Part shown: piece by piece, positions 49,252-57,959 of the stretch
Layout: each line of letters begins with the position of its first letter
Position numbering within the stretch: the first letter of the stretch is position 1
Assembly: GCA_019779905.1 (NCBI GenBank)
Contig: JABAKE010000005.1
Location: 186,001 to 250,000 of the forward strand
Reading direction: 5' to 3'
Source: Modestobacter lapidis
GTDB taxonomy: Bacteria > Actinomycetota > Actinomycetes > Mycobacteriales > Geodermatophilaceae
Length of the DNA: 64,000 nt
Notes under the pieces: generated by a model
Seen by the model: the letters and a program-made list of their open reading frames with translations, nothing else
Told to the model about the DNA's origin: nothing
Database searches by the model: none
Made by a program: the position numbers and the translations under genes

Positions 49252-49294
49252 GTCGGGCTGACAGGATTTGAACCTGCGACCCCTTGACCCCCAG
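49252..49294 (-). repeat. Partial tRNA-Pro (anticodon loop to acceptor), probable attachment site
   Basis: Read on the minus strand, CTGGGGGTCAAGGGGTCGCA continues through the T-arm GGTTCAAATCC to GTCAGCCCGAC. This equals the 3' half of an actinobacterial tRNA-Pro with a GGG anticodon, from the anticodon loop to the discriminator region, but the 5' half and the CCA are absent. Such half-tRNA copies are the hallmark of tyrosine-recombinase att sites (attL/attR). A shorter copy lies at 45157-45176. It is not a functional tRNA gene. Confidence 0.65.
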
Positions 49295-49680
49295 ACGTGC
49301 GAAGGGGGTTCGTGGCCGTCCGTCGAAGTGCGTCTCCGCAGCTCAGGGGCCATACGGAACTGAGGCGGACCACCGCGAACTGACCCGAACCAGGAACAAT
49401 GGTGGTCAAAATGGTGGTCAAACAGGCGAGTTCGTTAGCCCTGCTAAGCATCGTCGTGTCGGCCTTCGAAGGGACCGACGCGCCTGCTCGATGTAGACAC
49501 TGCCTGAGTTGGCGGCGTGCTCCTCCTCCAGCTTCGGACCGAGCAGCAGCACCGATACTCCGGACAGGCCCGTTTCTGCCTACGGCGGATCGGGACATCG
49601 ACGGCGGGACTGGACGGTGAGCGCGACGTCTGCGTGAGGGCACCGGACGCGGCGGCCGCGGCGCTCTGGACGAGCAGCGC
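49295..49680. other. 386-base gap between the att-like site and the aldehyde dehydrogenase
   Basis: No convincing gene. The stretch 49380-49480 is less GC-rich than its surroundings and includes a short direct repeat ATGGTGGTCAAA/ATGGTGGTCAAAC (49399-49422). It is probably debris at an integration boundary. Confidence 0.4.
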
Positions 49681-51120
49681 TCAGTCGGGCACGCCGGCGG
49701 AGACGTAGCTCGTCTTGCTGACGGTGAAGAAATCGCGGGCTGCGGCTCCCTGCTCGCGGGGTCCGTAGGAGGAGCCGCCGCGTCCTCCGAAGGGGACGTG
49801 GTAGTCCACGCCCGCGGTGGGGACGTTGACCATCACCATGCCCGCTGTGGACCGTCGCCGGAAGTCGGTGGCCCGGGCGAGCGACCGGGTCACGATGCCC
49901 GCGGTGAGGCCGAACTCGGTGTCGTTGGCCACTGCCACCGCCTCGTCGTGGTCAGCGACCCGGATGACCGAGGCCACCGGACCGAAGACCTCCTCTCGGT
50001 TCACCGTGTCGGAGGCCCGCGTGCCGACGAGCAGCGCCGGCTCGAGGTAGTGGCCGGGCCGAGCCCGCTCCAGTTGCCGGCCGCCGCGGACCTCGGCCCC
50101 CTCCTTTTCCGCGACGGCGATGTAGTGCAGATCCTGGGCCAACTGGTCGGCATCGACCACCGGCCCCATGTCCGTCCCGACAGCCCGGGCGTCGTCGACG
50201 CGCCACGCCTGGAGCCGGTCCCACAACCTGTCGACGAACTGGTCGTGCACCCGATCTGCGACCACCAGTCGGGAGGAGGCCGTGCAGCGCTGCCCGGTGG
50301 AGCCGTAGCCGCCCTGCACCGCCACCTCCACGGCGAGATCGAGGTCGGCGTCGTCAGCGACGACCAGGGGGTTCTTGCCACCCATCTCCAGCTGCACCCG
50401 CGCCCTTCGCGTGGTGGTGGCCGCGGGCACCCGTTCACCGGTGGACACCGACCCGGTGAACGACACGGCGGCGATCTCTGCCGACCCGGTGAGCACGTCG
50501 CCGATGTCGCGGCCGCGTCCCATCACCAGGTTCAGCACACCGGCCGGCAGCCCGGCCCGGTGCAGGACGTCGGCCAGTGCCCAGGCGCTGGCCGGGACGG
50601 CATCGGCCGGTTTGAAGACGACCGTGTTGCCGTAGGCCAGCGCCGGGGCGATCTTCCAGGCGGGGATCGCCATGGGGAAGTTCCACGGGGTGATGACCGA
50701 GACGACTCCCACCGGCTCCCGGGTGACCGTCACCTCGATGCCCGGGCGCAACGACTCGAGGTGCTCCCCCACGTTCCGCACGGCCTGACCGGCGTGGAAC
50801 TTCAGCAGTTGCCCGGCGCGCACCACCTCGGCCACCGCTTCGGGCAGCGTCTTGCCCTCCTCGCGGGCGAGCAGGTCCCCTAGCTCCCCGCTACGGGCGA
50901 GCAGCTCGGCACCGGCCCGGTCCAGGATCTCGCCACGGACGGCTCCGGCTGTCGCGGCCCACACGGCGGCGACCTCGGCGGCGGCCGCGACCGCAGCCCG
51001 GGCCTGGGCGGTGTCCGCCGACGCGTACTCGCCCACGACGTCCGTCGTGTCCGAGGGGTTGACGTCCGGGCGGGCGTCCGCACCGTCCCGCCACTGGCCG
51101 GCGACGAGGTTGGGGTGCAC
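49681..51120 (-). CDS. Aldehyde dehydrogenase (2-oxoglutarate-semialdehyde dehydrogenase-like)
   Basis: A 479-residue NAD(P)-dependent aldehyde dehydrogenase of normal length. Seen are VITPWNFPMAIPAWKIAPAL, KPADAVP, the Glu motif QLEMGGKNPLVV, the catalytic Cys in GSTGQRCTASSRLVV, and the closing VPFGGRGGSSYGPREQG. The pattern resembles enzymes oxidising 2-oxoglutarate semialdehyde or related semialdehydes in sugar-acid and hydroxyproline pathways. It is 21 bases downstream of a broken FAH-family gene and in line with a truncated acyl-CoA dehydrogenase, so the former operon is decayed but this gene looks intact. Confidence 0.87.
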   Translation of the reverse strand: MHPNLVAGQWRDGADARPDVNPSDTTDVVGEYASADTAQARAAVAAAAEVAAVWAATAGAVRGEILDRAGAELLARSGELGDLLAREEGKTLPEAVAEVVRAGQLLKFHAGQAVRNVGEHLESLRPGIEVTVTREPVGVVSVITPWNFPMAIPAWKIAPALAYGNTVVFKPADAVPASAWALADVLHRAGLPAGVLNLVMGRGRDIGDVLTGSAEIAAVSFTGSVSTGERVPAATTTRRARVQLEMGGKNPLVVADDADLDLAVEVAVQGGYGSTGQRCTASSRLVVADRVHDQFVDRLWDRLQAWRVDDARAVGTDMGPVVDADQLAQDLHYIAVAEKEGAEVRGGRQLERARPGHYLEPALLVGTRASDTVNREEVFGPVASVIRVADHDEAVAVANDTEFGLTAGIVTRSLARATDFRRRSTAGMVMVNVPTAGVDYHVPFGGRGGSSYGPREQGAAARDFFTVSKTSYVSAGVPD

Positions 51121-51141
51121 CGGGGTCCTCCTCAGTCTTCG

Positions 51142-51992
51142 TCACTGCGCCACGACGGGGTTGCGCAGTACGCCGACGCCCTCGACCTCGACCACGTCGC
51201 CGGGCTGCATGAAGCGCGGGGGCTTCTTGCTCCAGCCGACGCCGGCAGGGGTGCCGGTCACGATGACGTCGCCCGGCACGAGCGTGAAGATCGTGGAGGC
51301 ATAGTTGATCAGGCGCGGGATCGAGAAGATCATGTTGCCGGTGTCGCTGGACTGGACGACCTCGCCGTTCAGGCGGGTCTCCAGCGTCAGCTTGCGGCCC
51401 GGCTCGATCTCGTCGGCGGTCACCATCCAGGGGCCAAAGGCCCCGGTGCCCTCGAAGTTCTTGCCGGAGGCGATCTGCTTGGCGTGGAACTGCCACTCGC
51501 GCACGCTGGCGTCGTTATAGCAGCTGTAGCCCGCCACGTGGTCCCACGCGTCCGCCTCGGGGATGTCTCGGCCACCTGCACCGATGATGACGGCGAGCTC
51601 GCCCTCCCAGTCCAGGGACTCCGACACGCTCGGGCGGACGATGGGCTCCTCGTGGGCCACCTGGGACCGCCACACCCGCAGGAAGATCGGCGGGAACTCC
51701 GACAGCTCCCGCTGCATCCCGGCGGCCAGCACCTCCTGGTGGTGGTCCATGTAGTTCCGCACCGCGCCACGATCTTCTCCGGGCGCGGGATCACCGGCAG
51801 CAACTCCACGTCGGCCAGCAGCGGGCCGGGCTGCACGCTGGACGCCAGGGCGTCCCGGTCGGCGAACGCCGGACTGGCGATGAACTCGGCCAGCGTCGCG
51901 GAGCCGCTCGCCGCAGCCAGGTCCAGCACCCGGTCGCCCGCAACGGCCCCCCAGGTCTCCGTGTCGTCGTTCTTGAACGAGATCAGCTTCAT
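51142..51992 (-). pseudogene. Fumarylacetoacetate-hydrolase family gene broken by a frameshift
   Basis: Two frames together spell a complete ~283-residue FAH-family protein. The N-terminal part runs from MKLISFKNDDTETWGAV to PRPEKIVA in one frame. The catalytic part continues as RNYMDHHQEVLAAGM in another, with SLDWEGELAVIIG, AGYSCYNDAS, ASGKNFEGTGAFGPW and TGTPAGVGW. The break falls near 51760, where one base appears to be missing between the KIV and RNY codons. The metal ligands (Glu-x-Glu in DWEGELA) are present in the second part. FAH-family enzymes hydrolyse or decarboxylate acylpyruvate-type ring-cleavage products. The frameshift may be real or a sequencing error. Confidence 0.78.
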
Positions 51993-52077
51993 GCGGGTGT
52001 TTCTCCTATCGGGTGGACGGCCCCGGCCGGGGCGTCGTTCGAGGTTCGAGGTGAGTGCTCGTGGAGGGGGCCGTCGC

Positions 52078-52545
52078 TCAGCCGCCGAAGGCAGGGAGGC
52101 CGGTGATCGCTCGCCCCATGATCAGGGTGTGCACCTCGTCGGTGCCCTCGTACGTGCGCACGCTCTCCAGGTTCTCGGCGTGCCGCATGGGTGAGTGCTC
52201 GAGCGTGATGCCGTTGCCGCCGACGATCGTCCGAGCTGAGCGACAGATCGTGGTCGCCTCCCGGACGTTGTCGAGCGCGCCGAAGGAGATCTGCTCAGGC
52301 CGCAGCGTGCCGGCGTCCTTCAGGCGGCCGGTCTGGAGCGCGATCAGCACGCCCTTCTGGAGCTCCAGCACCATGTCGACCAGCTTCTGCTGGGTGAGCT
52401 GGAAGGACGCGATCGGCCGGCCGAAGGCGCGACGCTCCAGCGCGTACCTCAACGCGACCTCGTAGGCGTCGCGGGCGGCACCCATCGCCCCCCACATGAT
52501 CCCGTAGCGAGCCTCGTTCAGGCAGGAGAACGGACCGCTCAGCCC
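52078..52545 (-). pseudogene. C-terminal fragment of a glutaryl-CoA-dehydrogenase-like acyl-CoA dehydrogenase
   Basis: About 155 residues match the C-terminal third of GcdH-type acyl-CoA dehydrogenases: CLNEARYGIMWGAMGAA, RRAFGRPIASFQLTQQKL, ARTIVGGNGITLEHSPMRH and VRTYEGTDEVHTLIMGRAITG, including the catalytic Glu in TYEGT. Upstream of about 52545 the homology stops abruptly and plus-strand cupin sequence begins, so the first ~235 residues were deleted or replaced. It lies upstream of the FAH-like gene in the same direction. Not expected to be functional. Confidence 0.78.
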
Positions 52546-52647
52546 GGTGGCGTCGGGTCCTCCAGGTCGCCCCGGACTCCTTCGTGACCGATCCCCGCTT
52601 CGACCCGGCCAAGGCCGGCGAGGAGTTCGCCACCTACGCCCCCGGAC

Positions 52648-52872
52648 ATGGCCGCTGTCATGGAGCCCGACAACCCCGGGATGCACCGGACCGACACCGT
52701 GGACTACGCCATCGTGCTCGAAGGTGAGGTGACCATGGAACTGGGCGACGGCGCCCAGACCCGGCTCACGGCGGGCGACACGGTGGTCCAGCTGGGCAGC
52801 CGGCATGCCTGGCGCAACCGGACCGATCGGCCCGCCACCATCGCCTTCGTGCTCACCGGCGTCACGACGTAG
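52648..52872 (+). pseudogene. C-terminal half of a cupin-domain protein
   Basis: The 74-residue frame reads like the end of a small cupin: GMHRTDTVDYAIVLEGEVTM (metal-binding His and Glu motif), then LTAGDTVVQLGSRHAWRNR (second motif with His) and TIAFVLTG. The N-terminal half expected before MEPDNPGMH is missing. A different short protein-like stretch, VAPDSFVTDPRFDPAKAGEEF, precedes it in another frame (52563-52625) and may be a third fragment. Marks a rearrangement junction with the truncated acyl-CoA dehydrogenase. Confidence 0.6.
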
Positions 52873-53293
52873 GACCTGGGCCACGTAGCGACCTGGGCGG
52901 TACCGCGGTCCCGCCCAGGTCGCCATGGGCCACAGGTGAGGCGCCGACCGCCGTTCCTGTCGACCACCACGGAACCCCGGCCCCGGCGTGACCGAGAGTC
53001 CTCCGGACCCGTGGCTTCCACGATCTCCACTCTGGCGCCCGCGACGGCGTCGAGGTCGAGAACGTCAGCATCCTGCGCACGCCCCATCGACGGTAGGAAC
53101 CGGCAGCGGGACGAGCAGGTGGGCCTAGCAGCACCGCGGCCTGGCGGCGGGTGCGTGCACGCCGCCGGTACCACCGCGGTCGGGAGCACGGGCAGCGCGG
53201 CCCAGGAGCCGCCCGCTGATGACCACGAGCCCGCCCGGCGGCAGATGCACCCGTGCCGACGGCATCCAGGAAAGAGCTGAGGCACGGACGACC
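52873..53293. other. 421-base gap with little recognisable content
   Basis: A short plus-strand stretch at about 53008-53097 could read FHDLHSGARDGVEVENVSIL and then stops; it may be another gene fragment, but I cannot identify it. The rest is not protein-like. The right end should contain the promoter of the FAD monooxygenase; no clear hexamers are seen. Confidence 0.35.
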
Positions 53294-54880
53294 ATGGACG
53301 AGAAAGACGTCATCATCGTGGGCCTGGGTCCCACCGGTGCCGCACTCGCGGGACTACTCGGACAACGCGGGGTGAGTGTGGCCGTCTTCGACCGTCTGGC
53401 CGACCTCTACCCGTTGCCACGGGCCATCGGTCTGGACCACGAGGTGATGCGGATCGTGCAGGAGCTCAGCCTTGCCGATCGCCTGGCCCCGCACATCGCG
53501 CCCTATCGGCCCAGTGCGTACCGGGGCACGAAGGGGCAGCTGATCCGTCGGCTGGATTCCGCTCCGCCGCCCTTCCATCTGGGGTGGGCTCCCAACTACG
53601 TGTTCGAACAGCCAGCCTTCGAGCGCTTGCTGCGAGCCCGACTCGAGGAACTGCCCAACGTCGTCGTCCACCTCTCGGCGGACGTGGAACGCGTCGGGCA
53701 GGACGACGACGGAGCCTGGGCAGACGTGCGGCTGGCAGGTGACACCGAGACACAGCGCATCCGCAGCCGCTACCTGATCGCCTGCGACGGCGGGGCCAGC
53801 CTCGTGCGCAAGAAGCTGGGCCTGGTCCTGGAGGACCTCGGCTTCGATGAACCGGGGCTGGTCGTCGATGTCGGGGTCGATGACGACAAGCTCGCGCAGC
53901 TGCCGCAGACCCAGGTGCAGTACTGCGAACCCGAGCGGCCGTGCACCTATGTCGTGTGCGTCGACAACCACCGCCGATGGGAGATCCGGCTCAACGCCGA
54001 TGACCGCGCGTCCGGAGAGTGGCCGGAGGAGGACCTGTGGCCACTGTTGAGACGTTGGATCGGCCCGCAGGACGGCCGCATCTGGCGCTCGGCGACCTAC
54101 CGCTTCCACGGACTCGTGGCGCGCGAATGGCGGCGCGGACGAATTTTACTGGCCGGCGACGCGGCACACATGACGCCCCCGTTCATGGCCCAGGGCATGG
54201 CCCAAGGCATGCGGGACGCGCTCAACCTGGCATGGAAGCTCGAGCGGGTGATCCGCCACGGCGCTCCAGAAGACCTGCTGGACACCTACCAGCAGGAGCG
54301 CAAGCCGCACGTGACCGCCACCACGCGAGCAGCGATGACGCTCGGGGAGTTGATCTGCGAGCGCGATCCCGAGCGCGCGGCCCAACGCGACGCCCGCCTC
54401 CTCGACGAACAGGGCGGCGCCGTGCAGACCATGCTGCGCCAGGACCTGATCCCTGGGTTGACGAGCGGCTTGATCAAGACCGGCAGCCCGGAGGCCGGTT
54501 CGAGCCTCCCGCAACCCTTCGTGCACTCCGGCCGCTTCGCCGGCAGGCTGGACGACATCAGCGGCGCGACCGTGCGCGCTGTTGCGGTCGAGCCGCTCAG
54601 GCCTGACGAGCGCGCAGCACTCATCGGGGCGCTGACGCCCGTCTGCGGTGTCCTCGTGGAGCTGGGTGAGGGTGGCGTGGCCGAGAAGCCGCTAGTCAAG
54701 GCGATCGATGACGACACCGTGATCAGCGCCTGGCTGGGCACCTCCGGGCAACGCATCGCCATCGTCCGACCGGACCACTACGTCTACGGCACCGCGTCCT
54801 CCGCCGCGGAAGCAGTGACGCTGCTCCTCGACCTGCGCACGTGGCTGATCGGTCCCGACGCTGCCGACAGAAGCAATTGA
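53294..54880 (+). CDS. FAD-dependent aromatic hydroxylase, MhpA-like (3-(3-hydroxyphenyl)propionate type)
   Basis: A 528-residue class A flavin monooxygenase. The FAD motif VGLGPTGAALAGLLG opens the protein, PRAIGLDHEVMRIVQ follows, DG is in LIACDGGASLVRK near 168, and the second FAD motif is RILLAGDAAHMTPPFMAQGM near 295. The repeated GMAQGMRDALNLAWKL and the RPHA-like HVTATTRAA stretch are typical of MhpA-like hydroxylases. These insert one oxygen ortho to a phenolic OH with NAD(P)H. It is isolated: no MhpB or other meta-cleavage genes are near, only gene remnants. ATG 53294 starts at the conserved N-terminus; the ribosome site is weak. The substrate is unknown but likely phenolic. Confidence 0.85.
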   Translation: MDEKDVIIVGLGPTGAALAGLLGQRGVSVAVFDRLADLYPLPRAIGLDHEVMRIVQELSLADRLAPHIAPYRPSAYRGTKGQLIRRLDSAPPPFHLGWAPNYVFEQPAFERLLRARLEELPNVVVHLSADVERVGQDDDGAWADVRLAGDTETQRIRSRYLIACDGGASLVRKKLGLVLEDLGFDEPGLVVDVGVDDDKLAQLPQTQVQYCEPERPCTYVVCVDNHRRWEIRLNADDRASGEWPEEDLWPLLRRWIGPQDGRIWRSATYRFHGLVAREWRRGRILLAGDAAHMTPPFMAQGMAQGMRDALNLAWKLERVIRHGAPEDLLDTYQQERKPHVTATTRAAMTLGELICERDPERAAQRDARLLDEQGGAVQTMLRQDLIPGLTSGLIKTGSPEAGSSLPQPFVHSGRFAGRLDDISGATVRAVAVEPLRPDERAALIGALTPVCGVLVELGEGGVAEKPLVKAIDDDTVISAWLGTSGQRIAIVRPDHYVYGTASSAAEAVTLLLDLRTWLIGPDAADRSN

Positions 54881-55029
54881 CCAGGTCCTAGATCAGCTTG
54901 TCCCCCGTGGACGAGCGGGAACAACCAGCCGCGGTGCTGAAGCACTGACCCGCTCGGACTCCCGACAGACCGGGATCTGCAGATCCGTGGTGCCCTGTCG
55001 ATGCAGGCCGTCAGTTGCCAGCGTCGCGG

Positions 55030-55209
55030 TGGGCCTGGAGGACCTCGTCCTCGATGGGGCCCGCGGCGAGGCGCTAGGCCTGCAGTGGTCGGACGTCGAC
55101 CTGGACAAGGGCCTGCTGCGGGTGCGCGGAACGCTCGCCCGCGTCCAGGGGCGCCTGCTGGTGACCGTGCCGAAGACGGCGAAGTCCAGGCGTTTCGTCC
55201 CGATCGCCT
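55030..55209 (+). pseudogene. Tyrosine recombinase, catalytic-domain fragment
   Basis: About 60 residues resemble the start of the catalytic domain of phage-type integrases: ARGEALGLQWSDVDLDKG (with the first catalytic Arg replaced by position shift), LLRVRGTLARVQGRLLV and PKTAKSRRFVPI. The rest of the domain, with the His-x-x-Arg and Tyr residues, is absent. It directly precedes, in another frame, an integrase N-terminal fragment, so the order is the reverse of an intact gene. Confidence 0.65.
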
Positions 55210-55215
55210 GTATCC

Positions 55216-55621
55216 CACGACGTCAGGGCATCGCGCTGTCGCCTGGTATCGGGACTACGACGGCAAGTGCCGACAGGTCGAACGCAGCGCCAAGACCAAG
55301 GCTCCTGCCGAGGCGTCGCTCCGACTTGCGCTCCGGGGCCGTGCCCGGTTCGACGTCGGCGGGGACATCACCTCCAACACGCGCGTGAACGTCCTGGCTG
55401 ATGCATGGTTCGCCGGGCTCAAGAACCTCAGCCCCACGACCATGCAGGCGTGCCACAACCGCCTCGACCAGCAGGTCCTCCCCGGCCTGGGCAACCTCCG
55501 CGTACGAGAGCTCAGCGTCGGCACGATCGATAGGCACCTGCGCCTCATCGGTGACAAGCACGGCCCGGAGAAGGCGAAGGTCGACAGGCGCGGCACTAGG
55601 CCGTCATCGACCAAGCCTTGA
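55216..55621 (+). pseudogene. Tyrosine recombinase, N-terminal (core-binding) fragment
   Basis: About 135 residues match the N-terminal arm and SAM-like core-binding domain of actinobacterial integrases: AWYRDYDGKCRQVERSAKTKAPAE, TRVNVLADAWFAGL, LSPTTMQACHNRLDQQVLPGLGNL and VRELSVGTIDRHLRLI (each cited in part). It ends before the catalytic domain. Together with the preceding catalytic fragment it is the remains of one or two integrases. The tRNA-Pro-like att site at 49.25 kb suggests what they once used. Confidence 0.7.
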
Positions 55622-56414
55622 CGCCGAAAGGGGTTGCTGCATGCAGTAGGACCCGGCAACCGCCCGCGTACCCATGAAGCCCGTCAAGGGGACCGATGTC
55701 GACCCCGCCGAAGGCGTCTGGGTGGATATCGATGGAGGCTGCGCCCTTCATCGTGCCTCTGACTTGGAAGTCCAACCGCGTTCGCTGCACGTCGAGCCCG
55801 GGCACGGATTGCCCACGACCCGTGGCGGCCGCGCGCTGCACCGGGAAGCGCGTCCCGCAGACGGGGAATTCCTTCGTCGTGATCGCGCGAAGGTCCCGCA
55901 AGGTCGCCGAGACGACAGACCGTCCTCCGTGGTGAACAGAGAACGCACGGTCGCGATCTCCGAGCCCCACTGGATCCACGCAGATTTCCGCCAGGCGCCG
56001 TGGGCCGACGATCCCTTCCGGTCCGCGGATCGCTGCCAGCGGGTCGTCGACGAAGAGCGGCGCGTGGAAGACGAGGTCTACGTCCTGTTCACCGCTCGAC
56101 CGTGCTTCGATGGCCAGCCCCAGCTCCCGGAACGGCCATGAACTGCCCGTGCTCCTGGCGGTCCGCTCCTGCATCCACGCCATGTAGATGAGGACACGGC
56201 CAGTGGGCTCCATCCCGGCGGGAAGGAGTGCCCTCACCCGGTCCGGTGATCCGCGTCCCGTGAGCAGCAGGAGGTCGGCGTCGACCTTGCCCCGCCCCGC
56301 AGGAGCGGTCCAGTCGAACTGGTAGCCGGGCCGCGGCCCGGTCCGACTGAACCGCTCTGGCTGGCCGCCTGTGCGGCCGGCGAGGGACTTGCTGGGGATC
56401 ATGTGCGCTGCCAC
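55596..56414 (-). CDS. Acetoacetate-decarboxylase-like (ADC superfamily) protein
   Basis: A 272-residue protein with the ADC-like barrel pattern: GYQFDWTAPAGRGKVDADLL, ALLPAGMEPTGRVLIYMAWMQ, FRELGLAIEAR, HAPLFVDDPLAAIRGPEGI, and near the end ASIDIHPDAFGG. The GPEGIVGPRRLAEI stretch occupies the place where classical acetoacetate decarboxylase has its catalytic Lys (REIYGFPKK-like), but no Lys is seen there, so it probably belongs to the non-decarboxylating hydratase/aldolase-dehydratase branch. GTG 56414 has AAGGAG six bases before it; ATG 56432 is an alternative. It overlaps the integrase remnant by a few bases. The substrate is unknown. Confidence 0.72.
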   Translation of the reverse strand: MAAHMIPSKSLAGRTGGQPERFSRTGPRPGYQFDWTAPAGRGKVDADLLLLTGRGSPDRVRALLPAGMEPTGRVLIYMAWMQERTARSTGSSWPFRELGLAIEARSSGEQDVDLVFHAPLFVDDPLAAIRGPEGIVGPRRLAEICVDPVGLGDRDRAFSVHHGGRSVVSATLRDLRAITTKEFPVCGTRFPVQRAAATGRGQSVPGLDVQRTRLDFQVRGTMKGAASIDIHPDAFGGVDIGPLDGLHGYAGGCRVLLHAATPFGVKAWSMTA

Positions 56415-56518
56415 GTGGGTCTCCTTCGACATCCCGTGCTGAGTGACAGAAGTCTCCGGGAGACCTGCCCCACGATGCCGTCGCAGTTTGAAACACGGAT
56501 GACACACGCGCGCTCGAG

Positions 56519-56803
56519 CTACAGGTCGAGCAGGTGTTCCACCTTCGGAGGTGCGCTGAAGTACTCGCCGATCAGCGCCCGCCAACGAGGGAACCGATCG
56601 TTGGCCCGGAAATCCTCATGGGACTCGATCGATTCCCACTCCACGAGCAGCACGAAGCGGTTCGGCACCTCGACGCCTCGCGTCATCCGCATGGTCAGGC
56701 AGCCCTGCGTCACCTCGACCAGCTGCCGCGCCGTCCCGTAGGCCGCGACGAACTCGGCTTCCGTTCCCGGCACGACCTCGAAGACTGCTTGCTCGAGAAC
56801 CAT
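56519..56803 (-). CDS. Antibiotic-biosynthesis-monooxygenase (ABM) domain protein
   Basis: A 94-residue single-domain protein with the dimeric ferredoxin-like ABM fold: EQAVFEVVPGTEAEFVAAYG, QGCLTMRMTRGVEVPNRFVLLVEWESIESHEDF (cited in part: RFVLLVEWESIESHEDF) and a C-terminal FSAPPKVEHLLDL that is frequent in this family. Members act as small cofactor-less monooxygenases, heme-degrading enzymes or proteins of unknown role. It follows the sugar-type ABC permease by 10 bases on the minus strand, so it is the last gene of that operon. Confidence 0.83.
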   Translation of the reverse strand: MVLEQAVFEVVPGTEAEFVAAYGTARQLVEVTQGCLTMRMTRGVEVPNRFVLLVEWESIESHEDFRANDRFPRWRALIGEYFSAPPKVEHLLDL

Positions 56804-56813
56804 TCGGCCGGCC

Positions 56814-57959
56814 TCAGCTCGGAGCCAGGACGGTGAACATGATCAGTGCTCCGACACCGATGGTGCCGTACATGATCGCGAGTCCTCGCAGTCGACCGCG
56901 CGATGAGCCGCTACGGCGCTGGGCCTCCAGCGACACCGCCACCAGCACGATGAGGCCGTTGATCAGCAGCTGCATGAACGGGTCGACGTTCATGAGGTTC
57001 AGGATGTTTCCGGTGAAGGCGATCACCAGGACACCGATCATGGTGCCGACGATCGAGCCCTGACCGCCGGCGAGCGCCGTACCACCCACCACGACGGCTG
57101 CGATCGCGCTCAGCTCGTACCCACTGGCAGCGTTGGCGTCTGCCGTGGCAGTGAAGCTGGCGAGTAGGACCCCAGCAACGCCGGCGAGGAAACCACTGGC
57201 GATGTAGACGAGCAGGCGACGACGGGCGACCGGCACACCCGAGAGGTACGCCGCCTCCTCAGTGCCACCGACGGCGTAGATCTCTCGCCCCCACACGGTG
57301 TAGCGCAGGACGATGTGCACGACGACCGCGGTGCCGATGAAGAGCACCGCTGGTACAGGGACGAACCACAACTTGCTGGTGCTGATGGCGTTCAGGTCCG
57401 GCATGGAGACGATCAGAGGCGTGCCGCCCGAGATGTAGAACGCGGCCCCACGAGCGATCGTCATCGTCGCCAGCGTGACGATGAAAGGTTGCAGGAAGGC
57501 CCGGCTCACGCCCAACCCGTTGATCAGGCCGATGAAGGAACCGGTGAGGACCGCAGCAACGATGAAAGCGGTGAGTCCGTAGCCGGCGTAGAGAGCGCCA
57601 ACCACCGCGGAAACCGCCGCGACAGCACCGACCGACAGGTCGATGCCACCACCCCCGCTGAGGATCACCAGCGTCTGGCCCACAGCGAGCAGCCCCACGA
57701 CTGACGTGATCTTCAGGACGGTCTCGAAGTTCTGCGTCGTCAGGAAGGAAGGCGAGAGCACGCTCCCCAGTACGAGCACCACGACGAGGGCCGGGAGCAT
57801 GCTGGCCTCGCGGGGCAGGCGGAATCTCCTGATCCGTCCACTGGCCGGCGGCGTGTCGCCTCGGTCCAGGTCGCCCGTCTTCTCGCCCCCGTCCGCACCC
57901 GCCTCAACGGACTTGACGTCGGCCCCGCGCCGAGTTGACGTTCCGCTTCGCTGGTTCAT
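56814..57959 (-). CDS. Ribose-type (CUT2) ABC transporter permease
   Basis: A 381-residue inner-membrane permease of the RbsC family. About 40 charged residues precede the first membrane segment; then about nine to ten segments, with LSGGGGIDLSVGAVAAVSAV and GLINGLGVSRAFLQPFIVTLATM (cited in part: INGLGVSRAFLQPFIVTLA) and AVVVGGTALAGGQGSIVGTMIGV (cited in part: VVVGGTALAGGQGSI), all conserved in CUT2 permeases. It overlaps the ATPase stop by four bases (ATGA). It would move a sugar or sugar-like compound bound by the lipoprotein at 59641-60822. Confidence 0.89.
   Translation of the reverse strand: MNQRSGTSTRRGADVKSVEAGADGGEKTGDLDRGDTPPASGRIRRFRLPREASMLPALVVVLVLGSVLSPSFLTTQNFETVLKITSVVGLLAVGQTLVILSGGGGIDLSVGAVAAVSAVVGALYAGYGLTAFIVAAVLTGSFIGLINGLGVSRAFLQPFIVTLATMTIARGAAFYISGGTPLIVSMPDLNAISTSKLWFVPVPAVLFIGTAVVVHIVLRYTVWGREIYAVGGTEEAAYLSGVPVARRRLLVYIASGFLAGVAGVLLASFTATADANAASGYELSAIAAVVVGGTALAGGQGSIVGTMIGVLVIAFTGNILNLMNVDPFMQLLINGLIVLVAVSLEAQRRSGSSRGRLRGLAIMYGTIGVGALIMFTVLAPS

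Noticed and set aside
49252-49294. Functional tRNA-Pro gene
   Set aside because: Only the sequence from the anticodon loop to the acceptor end matches; the D-arm and 5' acceptor strand are missing, so it cannot fold as a tRNA.
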